Source of the DNA: Bryopsis sp. KO-2023
Lineage: Eukaryota > Chlorophyta > Ulvophyceae > Bryopsidales > Bryopsidaceae
DNA length: 64,000 nt
Reading direction: 5' to 3'
Assembly: GCA_030272585.1 (NCBI GenBank)
Contig: BSYQ01000013.1
Coordinates: 992,001 to 1,056,000, forward strand
A model generated the notes under the pieces. It was not told the origin of the DNA. It saw only the letters and a program-made list of their open reading frames with translations, and searched no databases. Positions within the stretch are counted from its first letter, which is position 1, and each line of letters starts with the position of its first letter. Shown piece after piece: positions 30,101-41,100 of the stretch. The position numbers and the translations under genes were made by a program.

Positions 30101-32132
30101 ATGGGATTGGACTCCAGCTTGTGAGGCCGCTTTTGAGGGGGTGAAGAAGGCATTAACAGAAGCACCTTGCTTGGCTATGCCGGATTTTACCAAACCCTTT
30201 GAAGTAATTACGGATGCTTCTAACAATGCAATAGGGGCAGTTCTCCTTCAAGAGGGACATCCCATTGCATATGAGAGTAGAAAGCTTGCCGGCCCACAAC
30301 TGAATTGGTCTACAAGTGATCAAGAAATGTATGCTACAGTTTATGCACTTCAACTATGGAGATGCTACTTGGCTGATAGCAAATTCAAAGTAATCACAGA
30401 CCATAGTCCAAACACATTTTTCCATTCCCAATCGACCTTGAATCGACGGCAGGTTCGCTGGTTAGCATTACTCCATGAATTCCAATTTGAATGGGAGTAT
30501 AGACCGGGACGGGTAAACGTGGCTGATCCCTTGTCGCGGATACCGTCTTGCTCACCATCTATTGGAGTATTATGCGAGACCGGGAGATCACGTGGCTTGG
30601 TTTCTAGCCGGCGGGACTCTGTGGACCCATCTCCGCCTCAGGGTTATTATACCCAGTTGATAGATAGGTTGACTGAAGGGTACACTAAGGACCCTTGGTA
30701 TGACACACTGGAAGCTGCCCAGGTGTTACAATATCAAGATGGTTACTGGTGGAATGGTAATGTGCTGGCTGTACCAAATTTTGGAACATTGAGACAGGAT
30801 ATAATCCATGATTGCCATAGTACAGTCTATAGTGGACACTTTGGTGTGGCTAAGACTTTACGGCAAATCAAGAGACATTTTTGGTGGCCTCAGATGGAGG
30901 ACCATATCAGATCATATGTGCAAGGATGTGATTCATGCCAAAGGCACAAGGGTAGGCGAAGAAAGCCTCAAGGTCCCCTAAAACCCTTGTCTATTCCGAA
31001 TGCACAATGGGAAAATGTTTCGATGGATTTTGTCACTCACCTCCCACCATCTAGTGGAGCAGGTTATGATGCAATCCTTGTCTTTGTGGACATGTTAACC
31101 AAAATGGTACATCTCGCTGCAACTCGAACGGATTGTGGTGCAGCTGAAGCAGCAAATCTCTTTGTGAACCATGTTTTCAAAGCTCATGGCATGCCAAAGA
31201 AATTGGTCACAGATAGAGATCCAAGATTTGTCTCACACTTCTTTAGGGAGTTGTGTGATAAATGGGAAATCAGTCAAGCCCTTTCTTCGGCTTATCATCC
31301 AGAAACAGATGGGCAAACCGAAGCGATGAACAAAGTGATGCAAGATACTCTTCGCCACTTTGTGGGGCCTTCCCAAAGAAATTGGGCTGATTTATTACCG
31401 GTTGTTGAGTTTGCAATAAATAACTCAAGATCAGAAGCAACTGGAGAAACACCCTTCTTCCTGAACTATGGAAAAGATCCATGGACAGCATTGACTGCTC
31501 AGATCCCTAGAAAAGGACCAAAGCAGGTCGCTGTACCAGAAGTTCAGAAAATGACGAGTGAAATCCGAGAAGGGATTGTTGAGGCAAAGAAACGCCTTCA
31601 GGCGGCTCAGCAACGCTATAAAGCTCAAGCTGATCGTCACCGGGCTCCTGTAGAGATCAAGGTTGGAGACCTTGTTCTCCTTGATGCAAGGAACTTAAGG
31701 TTAAAGCATCCAGGATCGCGGAAATTAACGCCGAAATGGGTAGGACCTTTCCCTATCGAGCGTCAAATAAATGAGGTTGCTTTCAAAATAAAGCTTCCTG
31801 ATACTTTGCCCATACATCCGGTGTTCCATGCTTCACTCTTGAAGCCATATTGGGCTAAAGGAACTGTGCAACCCCCGCCACCTATCGAGATTGAAGGTGA
31901 CTTGGAATGGGAGGTTGAGCGCATTCTTGATCGCAGAGAGCGACGTAGGGGCAAGAAATGCTACACAGAATTCCTAGTGAAATGGGTTGGATACGGTCAT
32001 GAGCACAACTCATGGGAACCGGACCAGAATGTCGTGCACGCGCGAGAATTGGTTGACGAGTTTCACCAATCTCAAGCACAATCGATTGTACCACCTCGCA
32101 CGATCCGAAGGAGATCACAAGCGAAGGTTTGA
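27160..32132 (+). CDS. gag-pol: Ty3/Gypsy Gag-Pol polyprotein with Dam-like NPPF segment
   Basis: One long frame of about 1650 residues. In order: Gag core ([21 protein letters not shown]), a zinc knuckle ([14 protein letters not shown]), and a segment with [18 protein letters not shown] and ILVPARS that resembles phage-type N6-adenine methyltransferase (Dam) folds. Aspartic protease (CLLDSGAKG), reverse transcriptase ([10 protein letters not shown]), RNase H ([13 protein letters not shown]), HHCC integrase with DDE core, and a C-terminal chromodomain (EWEVERILD ... [13 protein letters not shown]) follow. Gag and Pol are in a single frame, unlike the Gypsy element at 4205-14101. The NPPF block at about 28190-28560 lacks an obvious SAM-binding glycine motif in view, so activity is uncertain. 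Confidence 0.9.
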
Positions 32133-32278
32133 GACATCATATCACAGTTGGCCACTGGATGATGATGATCTCCTCTCTTAAAATAGTGTAACTACTCGAC
32201 ACTATCATTTGTATGATGCCTATCATGCATTTGATTCCTAGTGAACCCGAGGCGGCTTCACATCTAAGGAGGGGGCAC

Positions 32279-32514
32279 TGTTACAAGTGATCACCGAGAT
32301 GTCTAGTAAGCACTAGCTAGAGCTACAGACTAGCTACGGGCACTAGTGATAGCCTAGTCAGAGCTTAAGGTCCATAGGATCCCAATAGGAGATCCTATAG
32401 CTCAAGAACCCTGGTGCCTCGCCCTAATGACATTAGTCAAGGGTCCCATCAATGAGTGGGGGTTTGATGGGTTAAGGAGGCTTCGAGGGAGGGTTCTGGG
32501 AGGTTTTTGTAACA
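32279..32514 (+). repeat. Outer LTR copy, direct
   Basis: 236-bp LTR with TGTTACA...TGTAACA ends, preceded by a purine tract and followed by the cattg duplication. Confidence 0.95.
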
Positions 32515-32519
32515 CATTG

Positions 32520-33215
32520 CACTCAAAAACATGCCCACGGGGTCGTGGTTCTCTCAAATAAATTAGCGCACTTCAAAAATACCCAGCACGGCGGCAACAG
32601 ACACGAATTACAGGCGAAAAATCGACGATTCAGACGATTTTTCGCCTGAATTAAGTCACGATTCGTCGATTACTCACAATTTACGCAGGCAATCGAAACG
32701 AAACTTTGATGGTGGCTGTGCAATGTTTTTAACATACTACAGTTAAAATTTCGAGGCGTTTTAGAAAGTGGTTGCCTAAAAATTTGGGATAAAAAAATAC
32801 TCTCTTATTGGCAACTTTTTGGTCACGAGAGTTGTACTGTGAGATATCCCGAGAACCTCCTTACACTACAACTGGTCATTACACCACAGAAATGTAAGCT
32901 CACTTTCTTGAAAAGAACACAACAAAGAACCCTACATCTTCCAACGTCATTTGCTTTTTCTTCTGGAAACTCTTCTTCAGAATCGCTTGCTGTAAGTTCA
33001 AACGTTTTCGCTTTGGAGGCATGGCTACGGCTGCGAATTTGCTTGCCAGCGCCAAATGATTTCGATGTGACTGCGGCTGCGAATTTGCTTGCCAGCGATT
33101 TCATTCGATTAGACTTTTGTGTCATTTTCGACCTATAATGTGAATACCGCCGTACTCGATATACCGCCGGTTTTTTTGAGCTGACACACACCGGCGGTAT
33201 TGCGTGACCCGACTG
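32520..33215 (-). other. Right part of the TA-flanked element with short ORF
   Basis: Contains the hairpin at 32611-32648 and, on the minus strand from ATG 33125, a frame of about 65 residues that is basic at the start and acidic at the end, followed by a possible GT donor. No family is recognised. Confidence 0.4.
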
Positions 33216-33432
33216 TATCAAGAACCAATAATTACAAGCAAGGTAAGATACAGCAGTCCTCATGAATAAAGCATGAAAAAAAAAATGCAGGAGACATGAA
33301 AAAGAGTGATTGTGGGAGTGATTTGATTTGATTGTGAAAAAAAAAAAGATTCCTTTGGGGTGGGTGTTCTTTCTAGAGAACAACAACATAAATGAGTGTT
33401 GGGGTTGGGGTCTGTTGCAGTTCTGAGCGATC

Positions 33433-33498
33433 ATGGCGATCAGCGACCTTTTATGGGATGACATGACGCCCAAGGAGGATGAGACGTCGCGCGTCTGA
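33433..33498 (+). other. Possible upstream ORF of the SCP-like phosphatase gene
   Basis: A 21-codon frame (MAISDLLWDDMTPKEDETSRV) sits in a GC-rich stretch about 730 bp upstream of the phosphatase start and has a reasonable start context (A at -3, G at +4). It could be an upstream ORF or a short exon of a spliced 5' part. The region 33499-34163 shows no other coding signal. Confidence 0.25.
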
Positions 33499-34163
33499 CG
33501 TGAGCGCGGTCGCCGTCCCTGCCAAAACGCGGTCGCGAAGTTGGTTTGTTTCAAGGAATATCCCAGCGAAAGAAGTGTTTTCCTCTCGAGACCTTAGGGT
33601 CCAAAGAAGTGACCAAGCCTCCCCTTGTTTGTTGGAGTTCGTCTGCGTTCGGTTGGCAGCGGTGTTGTTTGGGAGTGCACGTGAGTGTTGGACCTTGATT
33701 ATTCTCGCAGTGGCGGTGGGGTTTTTGATCTCGTGGTGATCCAGTGTTGCCAGAGTGCGCCGTTTTTTTCCACCAGGGTTGCTCGGCTTTTTGCCTTTCA
33801 CCTTAGCGCTTTTCTGTCGGTTTATTAGCCTGGAGGATGAGTTGGCGTGCGTGTTTTTTTTGGGGGGGGGGTTATCTATCTGGTTTAACGCTCGCGGTCG
33901 ACGGAATGGCGGGTCAAGAGGTCGTTGTTGACACCAACCGTTTATTCTGTTGGGCGAGGGGGGGGGACGTTGACTCGAACCTGTTTGGTGGACGGTTGGT
34001 GGTAGTGCCTGAAATCTTTCCTCCGTTGAAATACTCACCAATTTTCGTAAGGTCGCATTGCTGGCGTCAGGTCTCGGACCAATTGCGAGGTGCTCTGTCT
34101 TTTTGGTGTTTGGAATAACAGGGTTGATAATTTTCTTTGAGAGAACAAAAGAAGGAAAAGAAG

Positions 34164-35114
34164 ATGGCGGTGGTGTTGGCACCTTATCTCGCCGTTGGCG
34201 TTTGGGCCATGGTCGGAATGCTGGGTTCCCTGTTCACGTCCGCCTCGCTGCTCTTGTTTTCTTTGAACGCCGAGAAATCGGAGTCCGCCGAAAACGGAAA
34301 CCCCTCTGAGAAAGTACCCAACGAGGAGGAAGATGGGCTCGACACCTTGGCATCTCCCGAACAAGAGAGCTTGCTCGTGGGAGGAGATGCCGCTACCTTC
34401 CCGCAGGCTTCGGAGCTGTTCCACGAGTCCGGCGAACGCCATTTCCACGACGCCATCGAGTGCTGCAGCGAGACCGGGGAGGTCGCGCCCCCCGCACTCG
34501 GGGAGCCGTACGAGTTCCTGTATCTGTTGCCCCCTCGTGAGGATGTTAACGACCAGCGCATGACGGTCGTGTTGGATTTGGACGAGACCCTTGTTCGCTC
34601 CTGCGAGGAGGACGACGTCCCTGTCCACGTGGAATTCGCCGCGTCGGTGGGTTTGCTCGAGCGTCACGAGATCCGTTGCGGGGACCCGGAAACTGGCGCG
34701 GAGGAGAAAATCGTCTCGTTCGTGCGTCCTGGAATGAAGGACTTCTTGGAGGTCGTGTCGCAGTTCGCGGAAGTGGTGCTGTTCACCGCGGGCGACCCTG
34801 AGTACGCGGGGCCTCTGCTGGAGATGCTGGACCCCGAGGGCAAGTATTTCACGTACAGTCTGTACCGCGATGCGACGGTGGCCACCCCGTATCACGAGCA
34901 CGTGAAGGACTTGTCCATGCTGGGGCGCGACATGGGGCGCACCGTGTTGGTGGACAACAACCCCTACTCGTTCCTGTTGCAGCCCGAAAACGGCATTCTG
35001 TGCGAGGGATTTTATGGAGACCCTAGCGACAGGCACCTGCTCGAGGTCACGCTGCCCTTGTTGAAGTTGCTGGCGTGCGTCCAGGATGTGCGTCCGATTC
35101 TCAGGGCAAGGTGA
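34164..35114 (+). CDS. SCP/Dullard-like FCP1-homology phosphatase with N-terminal hydrophobic segment
   Basis: 316 residues, single exon; ATG 34164 has A at -3 and G at +4. A hydrophobic N-terminus (VVLAPYLAVGVWAMVGMLG ... ASLLLFSL) suggests a membrane anchor, as in the nuclear-envelope phosphatase CTDNEP1/Dullard. An acidic linker is followed by the HAD-type FCP1-homology domain. VLDLDETLV carries the nucleophile Asp138 and Asp140, then FVRPGMKDFLEVVSQF, VVLFTAGDPEYAGPLLEML and VLVDNNPYSF (metal-binding motif). The end, VQDVRPILRAR, parallels the CTDNEP1 C-terminus. Members dephosphorylate Ser/Thr sites on proteins such as RNA polymerase II CTD or lipin; the substrate here is unknown. Length and motif spacing are normal for the family. 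Confidence 0.9.
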   Translation: MAVVLAPYLAVGVWAMVGMLGSLFTSASLLLFSLNAEKSESAENGNPSEKVPNEEEDGLDTLASPEQESLLVGGDAATFPQASELFHESGERHFHDAIECCSETGEVAPPALGEPYEFLYLLPPREDVNDQRMTVVLDLDETLVRSCEEDDVPVHVEFAASVGLLERHEIRCGDPETGAEEKIVSFVRPGMKDFLEVVSQFAEVVLFTAGDPEYAGPLLEMLDPEGKYFTYSLYRDATVATPYHEHVKDLSMLGRDMGRTVLVDNNPYSFLLQPENGILCEGFYGDPSDRHLLEVTLPLLKLLACVQDVRPILRAR

Positions 35115-38100
35115 GAACTTGATAGGAACACTCCCTGTGGTACGTGTGCGTATGTGTGTCTGTATTACAGGGAGGGGCATTTGTGCAGTGTTGGGCTGTT
35201 CCTAATTCCATACCGGTTGTATCTACGAACTGGGAATTGAGACTTCTAGAGAAAATACATGGGTAGCTCAGAAATGATGGGGTTTAGAGCGAGGGGACTG
35301 GGCCAACCACTCAGCCAAGGAGGGAAATTTTAGGTTTGGCAGAGGTGGACAGCGGTGGGGCAAGAGAGGAAGAAGAAAAAGCTGAAAGAAAAAAGTAGAG
35401 CAAAAAAAGAAAAAAGAAATGGTAGACTGAAAGTTACGTTGGTTTTTGTGTTGGGTTTTTAGGGTCTGAGTTGACCAAAAAACACTGACCGGGATGTCGC
35501 TTTGGCCCGGTTTCCACGGAGACTCTGTCTGTCTGTCAAAACCCGACCGGCTTGGGGGGATTCCGAGGGATTTGACCTGTTGCGGTGTGGCTTGGGGTAA
35601 AAAACATTTCAATTTTGGGTGACTAATGGCTGTGGTGTCCGATTTCTCTCTCTCGCTCGTGTCCGTTTATTGGCCGAGTGAGTATAAATGTGACCGAATA
35701 CGTTTTTTTTTTTTTTTAATTTTGCCATCCTTTTTATTCTCTTTCTTTTTTTTTATTCTCCTCCCGCCGAGGTTGTATGTCTTTTCTCACCCTGTTTTTC
35801 TTTTCGTTTTCAACTGTTTTCGGAAAAAAAGTTGTTTTTTTTCCTACGAAGAGGATTTTCTCGGGGGGGGGGGGGAAGAGGCGATCGTCCAAACGATTTT
35901 TTGATATTATGATTTTACTTTGGTGGGTGGCTGGAAAAAAGGAGAGAGGGGGCAAAAAAATTAATTAAAAAAAAATGGTATTTTGGTCCAGCTTCTGAAC
36001 TTTTTTTTTTCTTTTTTTTCTTCTTATTTTTGTTCTTTTTTTTAGAATATGAAGACTGAAGGAGGGGAAGGGATGGAAAAAAAAGGGAAGAAAAAAAAAT
36101 TATATATATATACTTATCTACATATTGTAAGCTAGGTTGCGCAATGGAGTTTTTCTTTTTGGTGGTTTGACGAAGGTGTTTAATTTTTCCTTTGAATACA
36201 AATATTTTCTCTTCTCGTTCGTTTGAGAGAATATGATTTTGGGGACGTGGGACGAAAAAAAAAAAAAGAAAGAATGTGTGGTAGGCAGGAGTTCATGTTT
36301 TTTCAGTTGGGTCAGGTTTTAATTTTGGGGGATTTTGACATTTAGGCCACCTCGTAGATCCAAAAAGGACAAAAAAAGAAAAAGAAAGAAGAGAAAGGAG
36401 AGGAGAAAAAAAACCAAAAAAAAAAATAAGCCTTCTATTTTCTTTGAAAACAAAAAAAAATATCAAACGTATGTTAGGTTTTTTTTCTTTTTTTTAATTG
36501 TCAAAGAGAAAAATTATTCGTGTTCTTTTCGTGTATGTTTTTCTATCCCCATTCGGGCCTATGCGGAATCAAAAAAAGAAAAAAATTGAATCGAGGGTTG
36601 AAAAGAGGGAGGCAGCTGCTTTTGTTTTTTTTTCGTTTTACAAAAATAATTGAGAAAAGTAGCTAGGTTTGTTTCTTTTTTAATTAGAAAAAACATGATG
36701 GTGGTTTTTCGATTCATTTTTTTTTTTCGAGGCTGCAGTCTGATATTTATATTCGACAGAGTGGGGATACGTGGGTTCTTTCCAAAAAAAAAAAAGAAAA
36801 GAGGGAAATTACGGCTGAAAGGAAAAAAAAATTAAGGAGACAAGTGTTATTCGTTTATTTCGCCAGTTGATACATATATATTTCAAAAAAAAAGGGGAAG
36901 CTCAGGGGCTATAAGAAAAAGAGCCAGTTTCAAAACATCAATCTACCTGCTCCCCAATTTTTTTTTTCTCCAAGGCTGAGAATCGCTGTGGTTCAATTTC
37001 TGTGGGACCTTATCGATGGCCTTGAAATTCGGGGGGAAAAGAGAATCATTTTTCAAGCAGGCAATAATTATAGAGTTTCTGGAACGAAATACTCGATGGC
37101 TATGTGTACATAGTTTTCACGGTTAAATATACATATATTTTGTTTATATGTATGTATCCACCGTTCAATTATCACGTTGGTTCACCCAAGAGGTTGTATA
37201 TGGGGTGTTTGAAAAGAGTGAGAAAAAAAAAGAGTGAGAGAGAGAGAGCATTCAACTTTTTCAAATGGTTTTTTTTAGTGTTTTCTTTCAAAATGCTTCC
37301 TTTTTTTTTCGCTTTTTTTTGAGCTTAGGCTTTGAATGGGAGCCGGTCAATAAATTGCTCAAGAGAGTGAAAATCAAAAAGGAAATTTGCAGCAAAAGAC
37401 AGAACAAAAAAAAAAGGATAATTCACCGGGAGGGAAAAAAAATGAAAAAAAGAAAATGAAAGCCTGTGTGTTGAATTTTCACGCAGAGCTTGATGGATGG
37501 TTTGGGTTTTATTTGGAGTTTTGTTGGTGTGCCTTTTTTTTTTCTCTTCTTAAATCAAATGTCAAGGGGGATATATAAATGTTGTTTTGTGTGTGTGTGT
37601 GTGTTTTTTCCACACACAAATTAGAAGATATATTTGGGATGGTTTGGGTGCAAAAAAAAAAACGCTTTTCTTTCATTGGTGTGGTGGAGAAGAGATCAAG
37701 TCAATTTGGGGTTACTGGCAATGTGTGTGTGGGGCTTGCGTTTTTTATTCATTCGGGTTTCTTGTAATAAAATAAAAGAAGCAGAGAAAAAAATATATAT
37801 GTATGCCTTCGATTACTCGTATTAGATCATGGCTGTGTCCGAGAGTGTTTTTTTTTCTTTTGTTTTTTCTTGAGAAAAAAAAAATGACACTGAAAGAAGG
37901 GATAGAAGCAAGGAAAAACAGAAGAAAAAAACCTTCTCTGGACAGAAATTTGTTTTTGGTTTTTTGTTTCAAATTTTAGCTTAAGAGAAAATGTTGGCAT
38001 CTGTGTGGGTTTCGGGGGCACTTTACAAGCTCCATGTGATTATTGTGCTGTGTTTAGGAAATTGACAAAGGGAAAAATCGCCAACCGGAAAATGACGAAA

Positions 38101-41100
38101 CTCGTTGGTTTCTCCGTGGTTTTTCTTTATTTGTCTGTTTTTTTTTGGGGGGGGTTGGGTGGGATGAAAAGCCCCGGTTAAAATGTATGGGAAGTTAAAA
38201 GCTGATAGATAGATAGTTAGCAGGGTCTGCGCACAAAGAATTGAATTTTGGCTGTCATATGGAAAAGGGGACATTGGGCGTCAACAGTACCTTTTTTCCC
38301 CCAAACTCTTTTTTCAGAGTTATGTTATGTACGCCACCCGTTTTCCATTATCCTGAAAAACCGATCGGGGCTTCAATTTTTTTTTTGGTTTTTTTTAGGA
38401 CATAGGTTGAATCGAAACAGAGTAATTTTTACATCCTTGTGATCTCGAATTTTGTTTTGGGGGTCAGAATCCACCCTGTTTCATGAAATTTTGTCTTTGA
38501 GAAATTTGTCCTTTTTCCCGTGCTGGCATCTGGGCGTGAATAAGTGTTGGTTAAGAATGTGAATGTTAAGAAGAAAGAGGATAAAAAGTTGAAAAGAAAA
38601 AAGAAAAAAAAAAATGTTTGGGAGGTTTCTTTTTAAGCGAATTAATGTCTGTATCTAAGGTGCATAATTAATGTCCGGTTGACATTGGACATATCCCGCT
38701 ATCGAAAGTTGGCCAAAAATGAAAAAAAAAAAAGAAAATAGGAAGAGACTTTGTTGTTGAGTCCGACCCTAATCATAGCTTGGCAAGCGCATGGTGTTTT
38801 TTTTTCTTTTTTTTTTTCTTTTTTGCTGACTAGAAGAGAAAAATGGGTTTTGGTGGTGGGGACCTTTGATGTGGATCTAGATACATTTTGGTAAATCGAA
38901 CTAGAATAAGGATGGAAAAAAAAAAATCTAAAATTCTGAGGATGTCCTTGGGAAGCTGCCCCGAGTTTTGATCTCGGGTCTGACTTTGTCGGAATACACC
39001 TCCTAAGGGGAATTTTCTTGTGATAGCCCTTTTCTTTTTAACAAAAGAATATCTAATACGTGAGGGGGGGTTCTTTGAATTAGCAGATGAAGCACTCTTT
39101 CAACTGTCGTTCCTGATAGGACTCCATTTTGTTTTCTTTCAATGTTTTTTTTTTTGGAATCGTGAGTGTGTTTTTTGTATCCTCCTGAGAATTGTCTCGA
39201 AATGCACCCTGGATTGTCTTATTCTGATGTGTAGCGTCATTTATGAAATATTTAATCAAAAATTTTGGGTACACCCAAATTCCACATCTTCTACTATTAT
39301 TCTTCTACTTATACTATGCTTGCTTTCAATTTGTGCGTGGAGCACACCGCCTTGAGTTGTGAATATACTGTATTAGGATGGATAGATTTGAACCCCTAAT
39401 ACAAAAGTAGCCCATGTTCTTTCTTCCAAACTTGAATTAAAAAAAAAAAAAAAGAACTAAAAATTACAAGGAAAGTTTATGTGTCCGTACATATTGTAAA
39501 ATATGAAAATTAAAAAAAACGGAAAGCAGAAGGATAGTTTTGAAAAAAGAGAAGATATTTTTGGGTGGTTTTGTAGGGCGGAAATGGAGGCCTGGCAAGA
39601 ACATTTCTACGAAGAGATCGACCCTCAAGGGGATGCCTAAAAACTCATTTTTGGGTGAAACCGTCTTTTTGACGAAGAAATATGAAAAGACGTGGGGGGG
39701 AGGGGGGAAATTACAGTGACTTCTTGTGATGTGTTGTAGAAAGGGGGGGGGGAAGGCGGGAAAGATACCGACGGATAGGTCTCATTGAGACGAGTCCAAC
39801 GGTACCTTTGGATCCTCAATCGGAGGGGAGAAAAATACAAACAGATGGCTAGCAATTATATACTGAACAGATACTAAAAGGGGGAAAAGAAAAACAAAGA
39901 GAGTGAAAGAAGAAAAAAAAGAAGAAGAAAAAATCAAATTAACTAATTGACATTCCCGGGACGTGTGTCTTTTATCAGGGTTAGTCATATGTGTATATTC
40001 AATCACCAAGTGGAGTGGGGCTCGGGGCTTTTTTTTTTGAATATTTGTTTACTTCCTTTACATTGTTTGGTGACGGAAAAAACAGAGGGAAAAAAAAAGA
40101 AAAAGAAAGAAAACGACAACCTGGAACAATGTATACAAGCGACTCTTTTTTTTTTTTTTGGTATGTGTTTTTCTCTTTGCTTTTTCTTTCACATAGAGAT
40201 AATTTTTTTTACCCCCTTTGTGTGTGTGTGTGTTTTCTTTTAATTCTGAAATGGGGTGGGAGCGAGGTTTGTTGTTTTTTCTCCTATTTTTTTTTGGAGA
40301 TGGGTTTTGGAGTGAAAAGAAAAAACTCTGAAGTGTTTTTCCCCCCCCTCACTATTTTGCTTTGTGTGTTTCTCTGATTTATTAGTAATTTCGGTGGATG
40401 GCGATTCACGCATGCACACACACGGGGGTGATGTTGTTTTTCTTCTTTGGGGCTACGTTATATATATATATATAAATATACATATATGCGAGGGGAATTT
40501 AGAGAAATGGTTTGTTCTGAGGAAAAGGAAAAGGGAAAAAGGAAAAGGGAAAAAAGATATCTGTTCGTAATTGGAATATTTGGGGATGGTGGCAGGAGGG
40601 GGGAAAAAAAAGGGAGAAAAAAAAGAACAACAATTCTGTTGTTGTCAGAAGGGAACCTGGAGAGAGAAAGGGAAAAAAAAAATGGGATTTGGGGTAATTT
40701 TGGAGGTCAATTTTTACTTGATCCATTTTCATTTTTATTTTGTCCGGAACTCGGTGTTCTGATGTTGCAGTGTGGGAAGATTTTTTTTTTCTTTTTTTTT
40801 TGAAAGACTGGATAAGAAAAAAGATAATTGTCGAATGCCTAGGGGTTTCGTCAGTGAATACAGACATCTTTTATTATTGCTGGGGGTGTGTTTTTCTTTA
40901 GAGGGGAGAGATTTGCTTTTTGAAAAAAACAAAACAAACACTCACCGAAAGGTATGGTGGATAGTTAAATTTTTGCAGGGAGAAGAAAAGACGAGTAAGT
41001 ATTATTGAGTGAGTGTGAAAAAAAAAGTGAAAAATCGATACGTATGGGGAGATGAAGGGGAGGGTATTGTTGGCCGTTTTGGCAAAAATATGGGAATGTT

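Larger units (their letters stand above)
22397..32514 (+). mobile_element. Rearranged Ty3/Gypsy unit with inverted outer LTRs
   Basis: A 10.1-kb unit with a single 5-bp duplication cattg on both sides (22392-22396, 32515-32519). LTR copies of one family (236 bp, TGTTACA...TGTAACA) lie at 22397-22632 (inverted), 23936 to about 24156 (direct) and 32279-32514 (direct). Between them lie blocks of the same element: an integrase/chromodomain block (about 22633-23935), an RT-to-integrase block (about 24157-25917), an inverted protease/RT block (about 25918-27157), and a long Gag-Pol frame (about 27160-32132). It is rearranged, with about four internal junctions, although the last frame looks whole. 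Very high identity among copies points to a recent event. Confidence 0.9.
21944..33215. mobile_element. Small TA-flanked inverted-repeat DNA element, split by a Ty3/Gypsy unit
   Basis: The left end CAGTCGGGTCACCCAATACC (from 21944) and right end, read inverted, CAGTCGGGTCACGCAATACC (to 33215) match, and both are bordered by TA (21942-21943, 33216-33217). TA target and CAG ends suggest the Tc1/mariner-pogo group. A second shared motif gccgtactcgatata lies inside each end. Without the nested unit it is about 1.15 kb. On the minus strand just inside the right end is an ATG (33125) opening a short basic-then-acidic frame (MTQKSNRMKSLASKFAAAVT... ELTASDSEEEFPEEKA), perhaps a remnant of the element's protein. 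A perfect 14-bp-stem hairpin lies at 32611-32648. Confidence 0.75.

Noticed and set aside
34035-35180. 381-codon minus-strand frame
   Set aside because: Mirror of the phosphatase gene; Arg/Gln/His-rich composition is typical of antisense translation, and no domain is visible.
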